Below, piece after piece: positions 8,816 through 18,578 of a stretch of DNA of 64,000 nt. The DNA lies in NCBI GenBank assembly GCA_016745075.1, contig JADGDD010000007.1, positions 62,001 to 126,000 on the forward strand, in the 5' to 3' direction. The notes under the pieces were generated by a model. That model worked only from the letters and a program-made list of their open reading frames with translations, was not told the DNA's origin and did no database searches. The DNA is from Planctomycetota bacterium. Lineage in GTDB: Bacteria; Planctomycetota; UBA11346. The position numbers and the translations under genes are program-made. Each line of letters starts with the position of its first letter. Within the stretch, counting starts at the first letter, position 1.

Positions 8816-11800
8816 ATGCCGAAGACGTCCCCTCAAGCATCTCGTATGCGTCTTTTATCTCGCCGCTGTGCCTTGGTTCCAACGCTGCTTGCAAGCTTTG
8901 GAGTAAGTGCCTTTACCGCTCAGGCACAGGCAGCAGACGTGTCCGAAGTCGAGAAGGTAGAGTTCTTTAATTTAATTGAACAAGTCATCCGTCGAGAAAT
9001 CCGGGTTACCGCAGATCGCTCTATAGAACGATTTGGCAAAGACTTTGCAGGTACCAGTGACCCGAAAACAAAAGCGTTACGATTATTGTATTATGAAGCA
9101 TTCGCTGTTCAAATTGACGGATCAGAAGGTAAAATCAATGCCTTACGTAAAGAACTACAAGGTGCCTTTAAGTCTTTGTCTGATGCGGACAAGGCCTTAA
9201 TTGGTGATATTGTTAACCCAGACTCGCAACGTCAGATTTTGAATTTTGTTAATCCGCTGTATTCAACGATTAACCCATACTTGCCGCCTGTTCGATTTAC
9301 AGAAGAGCAAAAGGGTGAATTTGAAAAACGCCTCAGCATGTTGCTGGGTACTGCGGAGGCGCAAATCAAAGCTGCGCAGGCAGCAATAGATGCCTTTGAG
9401 CCAACGTTCTCAGACATACAAAATGGCGATGGTGGTAATCAAAAAGAACAAGATAAAGTATATTTTGAGGCAGTTCGATTACGTCTTGATTTAGTAAATG
9501 TATTCTACTTTACTCATAAAGTGTTACGAGAAGTTTTGATTCTCAAAAATCAACTGGGTATTGATGATAGTGCGGTAAAAGCATTTTTGGACACATATTC
9601 CAAACAATACTTCGAAAAATTTGATGAATGGGATTACTCCCTTGGCGAAGTGAATATGGACTATCGTCACCGTCAATTAGTGATGATTTTAGAATGTGGT
9701 CGTTTTCATAATATTGATATGGCAGCACCAGAAGATGTTGCTGGTTATGTGGATGACTTCATTGATCCATCAGTTGTTCAAGCTATTCCAAAAAAATATC
9801 AAGGTTATGTTCGTACTTTGCAAAAAACGATGATCGTTGATACCTTGTATTGGTACATGACCCTAGCGAGCACGACAGAAGATGCAGAGAAAAAGACAAA
9901 ATTCTTAGATGAAGCCATAAAAATGTGGGACGCAGTTGCCGATGAGGTTGGTAAAGCAGTTGCTTCTCGTGATGCGCGGGAAAACCAAAATGCCGCCAAA
10001 CAAATTATTGTAGCTGCACGTTTGTTCTTACTTGCAGGAAGAAATGATGAAGCCATTGCTGTTTTAAATCAGATCACTCGCCGCAAAGAACATGGGTGGG
10101 TACAAAATGCTAAAAAATGGCAGCAATATATTCTTATGGGGCCAAGTGATGGTGAAGGCACCGGTAGTGGTGGTGGCTGGGATGCGCCAGCAGAGCCAAT
10201 GGCTCCTAGCGATGCTTTGCAGTTGATGAACACGTACCGTCTTGCTGTTCAAGAGACAGCGGATGAAGCCAAAGCCTACGAGTTTAAATTAAAAGGTGCA
10301 GCCGCTCTGCGTAGCGCAGTGCTTGCCCTGCAATCGCCAGCATACGCGGACGAGTTTGAAAAATACGGACCAGAAGTATTTCGTATGTATGGCTACATGA
10401 TGCGTGAGCTTGGTTGGTTTGGTCATGCCTCTGCTGCTGTTCGTGGAGGTATGCAACAGGTTCACCCAATCTGGGTGAGTAAAAATAATCCATGGGGAAA
10501 CCCAGAAGATGAAGAGTCCTTAGATAAACAAGGGAAGATGGCTAAACGTTTAGGCGGTGATCATACCTACAGTATTAGTAAGGTGAAAAAATACGATAGC
10601 AGTGAAGCTATTAAAAACTGGAACTCTTGGGCTCAGGAAATAAAAGGCGACTACGGGGATAACGAACGACCATATGTTGGGCCCATTATTGCAGCTCTGG
10701 AAGAAAAAGAATATGATAAAGCTTATAAACTTGCGGTTGGTTTCGAAAAAGAAGGTGAACAAGATAAGAGCCTAGAGGTGAGCGATACAATTTGGTTATA
10801 TCGTGTTGGTAAAGTGTATTCGATGTATCTGAAGATGAATGAATTATCAAAATCAGATCGCAAAGAAAAAGAAGTCGCTGAGGTTTCTCAGATATTAATT
10901 GCTGATGTAAAAGCACTGAAAAAAATTATTGACCCAATTTTAGCGGTAGAGACAAGTGAGAACACCAAAACCGCAAAAGAAGCCGCAGGCCTTTGCTTAA
11001 TGGTGGAAATATTCACTCTCCGTAAGCAGGAAAAATGGCAAGAAATCATGGGCTTACTCGGACCAGATTTCTGGGAAGTACCACCTGCTCAGAAAAAAGC
11101 TCAAATGGATATGGCTAAACAGCTTGCTACAGCCTGTTACAAACATCGCTTTTCCATTGTTAAAGATGCAAACAAGCGCAAAGATTTTAGCTTACTCGAA
11201 AAACATTGGCCGACCTATCGTTTTGCCTATGACACATTCTTGCAAGTGCGCGAAAAAAGCGGTTCAACCATGACTGGTACAGGTAAAACCATGGCCGCCT
11301 TGTTAAACCTTATCTCTGGCGATACCGGTAAATTCTTGGAAGGGAAAGATAAGGGCGAAGAACCATATGCCTCTATGCCACGTAAAGCGCTTGCAGATAT
11401 ATACCGTGAATCAACACAAGCTTATGTACCGCTTGTTATGGCGACTATGAGTGACGATGCAAACCCATTACAACTGGTCAAGATGGGTGATGATTTGTAT
11501 GATGCGGGGGACTTTCCTGGCGCTGCTCGTATTTATGAACAATACATTGTAAAAGCGGAGGAACGTCCAGACGTTCAAGATTATCGTTCTGATTCTGCTG
11601 CTGTTGTGAGTGCTATGCAAAAAATAGCAATGGCGACTCGTGGTTCTTATCGCACATTCTGGACGGTACAAAAAGACGGTGATAAACGTATTGCTGGTAT
11701 CACTGATTTATTAGTTGATGCTCCAGGGTTTATTGATGAGTACCGTAAACAAAATGGTATCAGTCGAAAGCTTAAAGAAGATAAAGTTGATTACGGCAAG

Positions 11801-12511
11801 GCCTACGTAGCATTGAAGAAATTTATTGCTCAGGTTGAAAAAGATAAGGTGAGCTTGGGAGCTAAAGGTAAAGAACTTTTAGCCGCTTTGGGTACGTTTA
11901 AAACCTTGGTAACACATCTCTTATCCATTGTAGACAAGCAAGAAAAATTAGTTGAAATTTATGATTCACTTGGCGAAGAAGAGAAGTTGGTTTCATTAAC
12001 AGCGACTCTCATGCTTTACGATCCATTACGTCCACGTTATCAGTCTGCTTATGTAGATAGTGTGTTGCGTGGTGTGGATACCGCCAGCCCAGAGCAGGTT
12101 AAAGAAGCACGGATGGTTGCGGGTTCCATCCGCACAGCCTCAAAAACATCAGATGCTAAAACCTACTGGAAAGCAGTATGCCAAATTATTGAGTTAAGTT
12201 TATATCTTAACGATATGAAGAGTATTAACCAAATTTTACGCAATCATAAAATTAATGCGAATAACCCAACCTTGGATCTCTGTGAAGACCCAACTCAGGA
12301 GCCGCGTGTTGCTCGCTACCCAGCAGATGCAAAAATATGGAAACGTTATATTGAAATATATAGCAAGCCAGGCGTGGCAGAAAAAGCACCATTTACTATA
12401 GAAACAGATGAACAAGGTAATACGGTGGCTCATAAAGCAGGAGCCGCGAAAAAAGAAACTCAACCTCAAGCGAAACCTGCCCCAGAAGCAACAGTAGAAG
12501 GAGACAAATAA
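8816..12511 (+). CDS. Large secreted alpha-helical repeat protein, unknown function
   Basis: 1231 aa from the ATG at 8816, which has a TAGGAG site; upstream in-frame codons lack one. A long signal peptide with arginine-rich n-region precedes LLASFGVSAFTAQAQA, with cleavage likely after AQAQA. The body is almost wholly alpha-helical and Lys/Glu-rich, with degenerate TPR-like spacing (for example GRNDEAIAVLNQITRR and GDFPGAARIYEQYI). The C-terminus is a low-complexity Lys/Ala/Pro tail. Stop and next start overlap (TAATG). No enzymatic motif is seen. With the two genes downstream it probably makes a periplasmic or envelope scaffold; that role is inference. Confidence 0.8.
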   Translation: MPKTSPQASRMRLLSRRCALVPTLLASFGVSAFTAQAQAADVSEVEKVEFFNLIEQVIRREIRVTADRSIERFGKDFAGTSDPKTKALRLLYYEAFAVQIDGSEGKINALRKELQGAFKSLSDADKALIGDIVNPDSQRQILNFVNPLYSTINPYLPPVRFTEEQKGEFEKRLSMLLGTAEAQIKAAQAAIDAFEPTFSDIQNGDGGNQKEQDKVYFEAVRLRLDLVNVFYFTHKVLREVLILKNQLGIDDSAVKAFLDTYSKQYFEKFDEWDYSLGEVNMDYRHRQLVMILECGRFHNIDMAAPEDVAGYVDDFIDPSVVQAIPKKYQGYVRTLQKTMIVDTLYWYMTLASTTEDAEKKTKFLDEAIKMWDAVADEVGKAVASRDARENQNAAKQIIVAARLFLLAGRNDEAIAVLNQITRRKEHGWVQNAKKWQQYILMGPSDGEGTGSGGGWDAPAEPMAPSDALQLMNTYRLAVQETADEAKAYEFKLKGAAALRSAVLALQSPAYADEFEKYGPEVFRMYGYMMRELGWFGHASAAVRGGMQQVHPIWVSKNNPWGNPEDEESLDKQGKMAKRLGGDHTYSISKVKKYDSSEAIKNWNSWAQEIKGDYGDNERPYVGPIIAALEEKEYDKAYKLAVGFEKEGEQDKSLEVSDTIWLYRVGKVYSMYLKMNELSKSDRKEKEVAEVSQILIADVKALKKIIDPILAVETSENTKTAKEAAGLCLMVEIFTLRKQEKWQEIMGLLGPDFWEVPPAQKKAQMDMAKQLATACYKHRFSIVKDANKRKDFSLLEKHWPTYRFAYDTFLQVREKSGSTMTGTGKTMAALLNLISGDTGKFLEGKDKGEEPYASMPRKALADIYRESTQAYVPLVMATMSDDANPLQLVKMGDDLYDAGDFPGAARIYEQYIVKAEERPDVQDYRSDSAAVVSAMQKIAMATRGSYRTFWTVQKDGDKRIAGITDLLVDAPGFIDEYRKQNGISRKLKEDKVDYGKAYVALKKFIAQVEKDKVSLGAKGKELLAALGTFKTLVTHLLSIVDKQEKLVEIYDSLGEEEKLVSLTATLMLYDPLRPRYQSAYVDSVLRGVDTASPEQVKEARMVAGSIRTASKTSDAKTYWKAVCQIIELSLYLNDMKSINQILRNHKINANNPTLDLCEDPTQEPRVARYPADAKIWKRYIEIYSKPGVAEKAPFTIETDEQGNTVAHKAGAAKKETQPQAKPAPEATVEGDK

Positions 12512-13545
12512 TGCGTTTACAGACAGTGCTTGTAAGTTGTGCGGCCCTCCTTTTTATGGTAGTAGCCAGTGCAGAAGCAGCGGTGGAAAGATTTACTGCG
12601 ATTGAAGCGGTTATTCACCTTAAAAATGGTAAGATGCAAAATGGTTTTGTTGAATTCGAAAGCCTTACAAAGGTGAAGTATGGATTAACTGCCAAACAAA
12701 TGGTGGATACCAACAGAGACCAAATTGCCTATATAGATTATTCTGATTCGTATTTAAAAAGTACAGCATATTCTCGCGGTGTTGGTCTAAAATCTCGTAA
12801 AAAATATGATGAGGCTATCAAGACTCTTTCTGAGGGTTTTAAAGATCGTTATCAATGTGTTCGTGAAAAATGTTATTTAGAAGTGGCAGATTGTTACGTC
12901 GCTAAAGGTGACTACACAAAGGCTATTGAAACTTTGAATACTTGTATCGCGGCTCTAGCAACATGGCCATATTTGGCAGATATATATGATAATAAAGGTG
13001 ACTACCATATTGCTGCTGAAGATTTAGACGGTGCAGAGAAAACGTATCAAGCTCTTGGCAAACGTCGTAAGGATTTTGGTAAAGTAGCAACGAGTGCGAG
13101 TCTCTTAGGACTTGCTAAGGTTGCAGAAAAACGTGGTAATTCTGCCAAGGCCGTGGAGTTACTTGCCAAAGCTTTTGAGGGTGTCACTGCTGATGCCGCT
13201 CCTGTGCTGTATGGTAAAATAGGTCTACGTTTAGGGAAAGCGCATGTCCAAGCGGGCGACGCTAATGCTGCTTTATCTGTCTATGAAAAAATTGTTTTCA
13301 CGCCAGTTGGCCCAGATAACCAGTCTGGTTTACATATTGCTATTGCTGATATTTATGCTGAGCAAAATAAATTAGTGGAAGCTTGTGATGAAGCTATTCT
13401 TGGAGCGATGGTTCCTGATGCTTCTAGTAAGGCACGTGATGCTGCGGTTAAACGAGCGCGTGCTTTGTCAAATAAGCTGAATAAGGATGACGCTGTTGAT
13501 GGTGAAGTTCGTTTGGCTTATCGTATGGCTGTGAAGAAACTTTAG
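12511..13545 (+). CDS. Secreted TPR protein with SLA1-like N-terminal domain
   Basis: 344 aa. Signal peptide (MRLQTVLVSCAALLFMVVAS..). Residues ~30-80 form a small beta domain (AVIHLKNGKMQNGFVEFES..., ending IAYIDYSD) that matches the N-terminal domain of the next gene. TPR units follow (KKYDEAIKTLSEGF, GDYTKAIETLNTC, GDANAALSVYEKI). The start overlaps the upstream stop by one base. Likely an envelope protein working with its two neighbours; function unknown. Confidence 0.82.
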   Translation: MRLQTVLVSCAALLFMVVASAEAAVERFTAIEAVIHLKNGKMQNGFVEFESLTKVKYGLTAKQMVDTNRDQIAYIDYSDSYLKSTAYSRGVGLKSRKKYDEAIKTLSEGFKDRYQCVREKCYLEVADCYVAKGDYTKAIETLNTCIAALATWPYLADIYDNKGDYHIAAEDLDGAEKTYQALGKRRKDFGKVATSASLLGLAKVAEKRGNSAKAVELLAKAFEGVTADAAPVLYGKIGLRLGKAHVQAGDANAALSVYEKIVFTPVGPDNQSGLHIAIADIYAEQNKLVEACDEAILGAMVPDASSKARDAAVKRARALSNKLNKDDAVDGEVRLAYRMAVKKL

Positions 13546-13566
13546 AGAGCAGGGAAGGGTTAGATC

Positions 13567-14715
13567 ATGAAACAATTACTCAAACAAACGAGCATTTTTA
13601 TCCTCCTATTTACTGCGCTGCTTGGTGTTAGTACGACCGTACATGCAGCTCAAGGTGAGCACGACATTGTTGTGAAAAAAGACGGCAAACATATTAAATG
13701 TTTTGTTCAGGAAGAGGGTTTTAAGAATTTAACTTATAAAGTGACCAAGAGCCAGAAAGACCCATCAACGGTTCGTATGAATGATGTGGTTGAGATTCGC
13801 TATAGCGGTATGGATACTGGTTATTGGCAACGTGCTATGCGTGCTTTAGAGCGTGGCCAATGGGAAGGCGCGGCAGGCAGTTTTTTAAACGTATACAAAA
13901 GCCGTGACCAAAAGAAATGGCGTGGCGCTTATGGTCTTTTCGGTTTGTCAGCAGGTTTGGAAGAGCTTGGTGAATATGAAAAAGCCGCGAAATTTTTTGG
14001 GAAACTTGCCACTGATGAAGATATGGCAGGCCACCGCCTCGTCTTTAATGCCTTGTATCGTCAAGGCATTTGCCTTGCTCGTGCAGGGAAAGGTGATGAA
14101 GCACGAGCGGTTGCTAAAACAGTAGAAGCACGCCGTTCTGATTTTGGTAGTGCGGCTACAGGTCGTGCTGCCGCAATTGTGGCTGTTGTAGATATTACTT
14201 CTGGTAAAGGGGACCGTGTTAATACACGTAAAGTGCGATTTAGCTACAAGCCAGAAGAAAAAATGTTATTTGCCGAAAAAGACATGTGGTTGCATTGGCA
14301 ACGTTTGTGGGGCAGTGTGCTGGAAGATGCCAAGTCTTGGGATAAAGCTATCAAACACTACAAAAAAACTCAAGAGGTGTTGGGTGGCAATTTAAAAATG
14401 AGTATTCCTTTATCGGTAAAACTTGCTCGCTGTTTTCAAGAAAAAGGAGATAAAGAAAGTGCTATGTTGCATTGCATCAATGCAGATACGCTTCCATTTG
14501 CAACCGATGCAGAACTTGCCTATGCACGTTTTACAGGTGCAGCGATTTTGTTGGAACTTTCAGCTGCTAAACTTGCAGATACAAAAGATACGGAAAAAGT
14601 AGCATATGGTGAATCACAAAAAGAACAGGCACGCTGGATGTTACAAGCCGTTGTTAATACTAAGGACGAAAAATACGCTGCTCAAGCAGCTGAATTACTG
14701 GCTACTATTAAATAG
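13567..14715 (+). CDS. Secreted TPR protein, paralogue of the preceding gene
   Basis: 382 aa. Signal peptide (TSIFILLFTALLGVSTTVHA), then a beta domain (IVVKKDGKHIKCFVQEEG ... VVEIRYSG) with the same layout as residues 30-80 of the upstream protein, then TPR units (RGQWEGAAGSFLNVYKS, GEYEKAAKFFGKL, SWDKAIKHYKKTQ). A GGGAAGGG-type ribosome site lies 21 bp after the previous stop. It ends 2 bp from the convergent YggS gene with no terminator between. Function unknown. Confidence 0.82.
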   Translation: MKQLLKQTSIFILLFTALLGVSTTVHAAQGEHDIVVKKDGKHIKCFVQEEGFKNLTYKVTKSQKDPSTVRMNDVVEIRYSGMDTGYWQRAMRALERGQWEGAAGSFLNVYKSRDQKKWRGAYGLFGLSAGLEELGEYEKAAKFFGKLATDEDMAGHRLVFNALYRQGICLARAGKGDEARAVAKTVEARRSDFGSAATGRAAAIVAVVDITSGKGDRVNTRKVRFSYKPEEKMLFAEKDMWLHWQRLWGSVLEDAKSWDKAIKHYKKTQEVLGGNLKMSIPLSVKLARCFQEKGDKESAMLHCINADTLPFATDAELAYARFTGAAILLELSAAKLADTKDTEKVAYGESQKEQARWMLQAVVNTKDEKYAAQAAELLATIK

Positions 14716-14717
14716 TT

Positions 14718-15374
14718 TTAGATAAAGAACACACTGCCAATACGTAAATCTGTAGCTCCTTCTTGAATAGCAATATCATAATCCCCGCTCATCCCCATGG
14801 ATAGGCGGGGTAATTTATGGGCTTCCGCCAGCATTCTTGTTTGAGCGAAGTACTTATGGATAGCAGAGTCTCCGACCTCAGCTCGTTTCGGTGCCATGCA
14901 CATTAATCCGCAAACATCTATCGCAGTATATTGCTGTGCTTGTTCAAGAAAAAACGATAATTCTTCGGCTTGAATACCATCTTTTTGTGTTTCTCCAGAT
15001 GTATTGACTTGGATAAAGACCTGCATGCGTTTATTCAGTTCTGTACAGAGCGAGTTAATAGTTCGGAGGTGTTTCAGAGAAGCGAGACTGTGGATGCACT
15101 CCACGTGTGGAACAATAGATTTGATTTGTCGGCTTTGTAGACGACCGATAAAATGAAAAGAGCTGTTTGCTGGGGCTTGCGCAGCCATCATTTGTAAATG
15201 TTCGATTCTATTCTCACCAAAAGTACAGAGGCCGTGTTTGTGTAGTGGTCTTAATACTTCAGGTTCTTGAGTTTTGGTGACGGCAACGGTGTGTATTTCT
15301 AAAGCTGAACGATTACAATCGTTGGCAACTGTTTGAATGCGAATAATGGTTTGCTCTATATCTGGATGAATCAT
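14718..15374 (-). CDS. YggS/PLPBP family pyridoxal-phosphate homeostasis protein
   Basis: 218 aa, a little shorter than usual. PLP lysine in AVTKTQ (K34), FGENRIEHLQ, FHFIGRLQSRQIKS, VNTSGETQKDG and MGMSGDYDIAIQEGATDLRIG are all recognisable. The family binds PLP on an alanine-racemase-like barrel and affects vitamin B6 and amino-acid homeostasis without a defined reaction. The C-terminus ends SVFFI in place of the more typical T/S-x-I-F-G. Its ATG overlaps the stop of the HEAT-vWA gene (ATGA), so the two are coupled. Confidence 0.92.
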   Translation of the reverse strand: MIHPDIEQTIIRIQTVANDCNRSALEIHTVAVTKTQEPEVLRPLHKHGLCTFGENRIEHLQMMAAQAPANSSFHFIGRLQSRQIKSIVPHVECIHSLASLKHLRTINSLCTELNKRMQVFIQVNTSGETQKDGIQAEELSFFLEQAQQYTAIDVCGLMCMAPKRAEVGDSAIHKYFAQTRMLAEAHKLPRLSMGMSGDYDIAIQEGATDLRIGSVFFI

Positions 15375-17134
15375 GGAGACTGCTTAATGCTTTCGTAATT
15401 GCCATAATTGTACTTCGCTAAGTTGCTGAGCATGGTTGCAGCATCAGGAATCATAAAACCAAGTGCATTGATGCGTGCTGGTGATTGTTTATTGTGATTG
15501 AGTTCAGTAATCTTTTGAGCGATTAGATGTGGGGCTTGTATGGAGCCAGTGCTCGGAACACCGTCTGTTAAGAAATAAATCAATTCTACCTTCCATTGAT
15601 TGAGGGCTGTTATGAGGCCATCATACGTGTTGGTAAAACCGACTGGTGTGGTTTGCATGAGTTCACGATAGAGTTTTATTTTATTGCGCCATGAGGCGCG
15701 AACAGGGCCTTGGCTCCACTCGGTGACAAGTGTCTCAAAGAAGATGACATTAAACAAGGTTTCTGACTCTAGTGCGCGAACGCTATCCCATAACATAACG
15801 CGGGCATTCAGCCATTTTCGTTGTTCAGTCATAGACTGTGAAATGTCGAGTAGGTAAACAACGCTTTCTGTTGATTCACTGAAATTATAAAAAGCCGCTT
15901 TTGCTTGTGTGTTGCGAGGGATTGTTTGTAAGGGTAGCTTGTCTTTTTGTTTATCTGCATGCTGCTCGTACCAAAGAACGGCATCTTTTTGTTCGTTGAT
16001 GTGTTGATTGCCGGTCATTTGCCGTAGAATATTTACAAGGACTTGTGATTTTTCACCATCTTTGTCGGTCATCCTTTTCACAATGGGCTGATAGGCTTTA
16101 CTACTGCCGATAAAGGCGAGCGCACTTGCTGCTGTATAACGAACTCCCCAATCTTTGTCACCATTTAAAATGTTGATTAAGATCTTTTCACATTCTTCGT
16201 GGTCGTCATTTTTGGTAGTTGGTGCGGTGTGCCCCATGAGTTCACAGAGAGCGGCCCGTACTTCCCAGTTTTTATCAGAGAGACAAAGACGTATGAGTTT
16301 TTTGTCTGGTGGCACTCCTAAATAATCTAGCGCTAACAAGGCGTTAATACGCATGCTCGGAGTCTTCGCTGTTTGTATTTGCCGGATCATGGTGTCGGCT
16401 GTGTTGTACGATGGCCTGTTCGCAAGCTCTTCAGAAGCAAGAATGACGACCTCTTCAGAAGTCGATTCACAGGCTCGAACGAGCAGTGCTGTGCTTTCTT
16501 TTGATTGTATGCCTATGAGTGTGGTGATGGTTTCTAGACGTACACGAGGGTCTTCATCTTTAAGCAAGGTAGAAAGAATGGCGAGTATTTTTTTGCCAAC
16601 CGAGTCTTTATCGCCGGGAAATGTAAATTCTCGGAGAGCTTCTGCTACAGTGTAGCGAAGTATAGGGTCTTTGCTTTTTGCAAAATAGGTTAGTGCGGAA
16701 ATTGATTTTTCACCATAGAGCCGAGATTTGAGTAAAAGTAATGATGCTTCAATAAAAGGGTCTTCGCTTTTTTTGATGCGCTTTAAGGCTTTGCTTGTTT
16801 TCTTCTCATCTTGAATGAGGAGGCCGTTGATAGCAGCATCCCGAACAATCCAACGGGAGTGGGTGACGGCTTTCAAGAGCATCTTGAGGGCATTTGGTCC
16901 TACAAAATCATCAAGTTGGTCCCGGTATTCATTAATGACCGCTAGCTTTTTACTTTTAAACAATTTTTTCAGAATATAGGTTGCTTCAGCCTCTTTGACA
17001 TCTACACGTTCAGAAACGGGTATGTCCACCTGTTCTGGAACAACAGGTTTTGGATCAGAATTTTCATTTTCAACAGCAGGGCAGAACATGCAGCAACAGA
17101 GTAGGTAAGGAAGTGCATAGCGTAAGGTCGTCAT
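15371..17134 (-). CDS. Secreted HEAT-repeat and von Willebrand factor A protein
   Basis: 587 aa from the ATG at 17134 (GGAG seven bases upstream; a start further upstream would overlap nadD). A hydrophobic Cys-rich signal segment (LRYALPYLLCCCMFC) may be a lipoprotein signal. Residues ~60-420 are HEAT-like repeats (repeated R-W/P-x-VR..A..AL). A C-terminal VWA domain follows with the MIDAS motif DISQS in VVYLLDISQSM and LTDGVPSTG. HEAT-vWA proteins are common in planctomycetes and are thought to bind proteins outside the cytoplasm. Middle gene of the nadD operon, 13 bp after nadD. Confidence 0.85.
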   Translation of the reverse strand: MTTLRYALPYLLCCCMFCPAVENENSDPKPVVPEQVDIPVSERVDVKEAEATYILKKLFKSKKLAVINEYRDQLDDFVGPNALKMLLKAVTHSRWIVRDAAINGLLIQDEKKTSKALKRIKKSEDPFIEASLLLLKSRLYGEKSISALTYFAKSKDPILRYTVAEALREFTFPGDKDSVGKKILAILSTLLKDEDPRVRLETITTLIGIQSKESTALLVRACESTSEEVVILASEELANRPSYNTADTMIRQIQTAKTPSMRINALLALDYLGVPPDKKLIRLCLSDKNWEVRAALCELMGHTAPTTKNDDHEECEKILINILNGDKDWGVRYTAASALAFIGSSKAYQPIVKRMTDKDGEKSQVLVNILRQMTGNQHINEQKDAVLWYEQHADKQKDKLPLQTIPRNTQAKAAFYNFSESTESVVYLLDISQSMTEQRKWLNARVMLWDSVRALESETLFNVIFFETLVTEWSQGPVRASWRNKIKLYRELMQTTPVGFTNTYDGLITALNQWKVELIYFLTDGVPSTGSIQAPHLIAQKITELNHNKQSPARINALGFMIPDAATMLSNLAKYNYGNYESIKQSP

Positions 17135-17147
17135 AAGGGCTCCATCT

Positions 17148-17678
17148 TTATATATACACTTTTTGTTCACAAATGTATGCATGTACCTGAGCATCAACTA
17201 GTTCAGTAATATCTTGTTGAGTGGCAATGCGCTCACGAATGAGAGAGGATGAAATGCTCGGCAGGGCAGCGGGGCTGGCATCATAGCCACCGCGTGGAAC
17301 AGCGATGACCGAAATGAGTGTAGCGAGTTCTTCGCCACGATACCATGTGGTGAGTGATTCTTGGGTATCGGTGCCGCCAATAAGAGAAAAACGGTGGTGT
17401 GGGTACTGAGATTTGAGATTGTGAATCAGGTCCCATGTGTAACCAGTGCTATTGGTACGTTCATCATCACGAACATGAATGTGTTCTATGCCTGCAAATG
17501 CGAGCCGACACATTGCTAAACGGTGTTCTGCATCAATCAGTTGTTTGTGGAGGGGGTGTGAGAAGCTGGGAAGCACCCAGATCTCATCAGGTTGAGCCGT
17601 TTTTAAGGCGTAAAGGGCGGCAAAGATATGGCCGATATGTGGAGGGTTAAAACTGCCACCAAATAAAGCTACATGCAT
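17148..17678 (-). CDS. nadD: Nicotinate-nucleotide adenylyltransferase NadD
   Basis: 176 aa, slightly short for the family. Nucleotidyltransferase motif GGSFNPPHIGH at the N-terminus and ISSSLIRER near the C-terminus identify it. It converts nicotinate mononucleotide and ATP to deamido-NAD. First gene of a three-gene minus-strand operon with the HEAT-vWA and YggS genes. NadD is normally near obg/rsfS; that context is absent. Confidence 0.94.
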   Translation of the reverse strand: MHVALFGGSFNPPHIGHIFAALYALKTAQPDEIWVLPSFSHPLHKQLIDAEHRLAMCRLAFAGIEHIHVRDDERTNSTGYTWDLIHNLKSQYPHHRFSLIGGTDTQESLTTWYRGEELATLISVIAVPRGGYDASPAALPSISSSLIRERIATQQDITELVDAQVHAYICEQKVYI

Positions 17679-17862
17679 GACAGCAAGACTAAGTGCCTCT
17701 TACAGTGCTGCAATAAGCGACTCAAAAACTACTCGCATTACTCGGCTTGCCTGTAGACTGCGCCCTATACAGCGCTTATGTTGATGCGTTTGGCCGAGGC
17801 GACAATCGCTGAGTCGATAAGAGTCGGGGCAAGCAAAGGGTTTGCAAAAAATTGAAGGAGTA

Positions 17863-18480
17863 ATGGTGTCCGAAGAAAATACTGGTAATACGTTTACGGG
17901 AAGTGTTGCGCGTTTTGATAGTCGTCGTGGATATGGTTTTTTATCACCAGACGATGGTGGCGAAGATGTCTTTGTTCATCAGAACAATATTGTCATGGAA
18001 GGTTTTCGCTTTTTGAACCCAGGTGAAAAAGTTCGCTTTGGAGTTGAAGAAGGTGAGCGTGGACGGAAAGCCCTCGCTGTTTCTTTGCTTGAACCGCGCC
18101 CAGAGCGTGAGCAACGAGCAGGGGAAGAGGCGCGTGACCAACAGGCTAGCCGTCATCATGGACATGGAAATGACGAGGAACCGAGTGCGAGTGCAGGCAG
18201 TAGTCGCCGTTCTTCTCAACGTCGTAGCAGTGGTCGCCATCAAAGTAACCGCCGTGAACAGAGCCAAGTAGAATCGGTCGATGTGAGTGAACTGGAACGT
18301 AAGTTCGATAAATTGTCTCGTCGTCATGAGCGTCTCTTAAACCTCTTGGTAGAAAAAGAGATTCTTGCTCCAGGAGAAATTGATGAATTACCAGGCTTGG
18401 AAGAAGTAACCGGTTGTGCTGTAGATATTATGACCCCAGAGTTCTTGAGCGAACAAGAAACAGAAGAAGCGGCTGAATAG
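17863..18480 (+). CDS. Cold-shock domain protein with R/S-rich linker and C-terminal helix
   Basis: About 205 aa. Cold-shock domain at the N-terminus (GSVARFDSRRGYGFLSPDDG, then DVFVHQNNI), the RNP1 and RNP2 nucleic-acid-binding strands. A disordered region rich in Arg, Ser, His and Gln follows, then a predicted helix (ELERKFDKLSRRHERLLNLLVEK) and an acidic tail. The strong GAAGGAG site ends two bases before the ATG at 17863, so the GTG at 17866 (spacing 5) is an equally good start. Much longer than CspA-type proteins (~70 aa). Probably an RNA chaperone with an added oligomerisation or partner-binding tail. Confidence 0.85.
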   Translation: MVSEENTGNTFTGSVARFDSRRGYGFLSPDDGGEDVFVHQNNIVMEGFRFLNPGEKVRFGVEEGERGRKALAVSLLEPRPEREQRAGEEARDQQASRHHGHGNDEEPSASAGSSRRSSQRRSSGRHQSNRREQSQVESVDVSELERKFDKLSRRHERLLNLLVEKEILAPGEIDELPGLEEVTGCAVDIMTPEFLSEQETEEAAE

Positions 18481-18551
18481 TTTTTTCAGTACTCAATTCT
18501 AGTTTTAACCTTTGTGTCCGCACTTGTTGTGTCAATAACTGGGCTTGAGCA

Positions 18552-18574
18552 GGTTCATTCTCGCTGTATGAACC
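18552..18574 (+). promoter_or_regulatory. Hairpin just upstream of the zwf start codon
   Basis: GGTTCAT (18552-18558) pairs with ATGAACC (18568-18574), a 7-bp stem with a 9-base loop ending 4 bases before the zwf ATG. It covers the place where a ribosome binding site would be, and none is seen. It may modulate translation; not testable from sequence alone. Confidence 0.35.
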
Positions 18575-18578
18575 GTGC

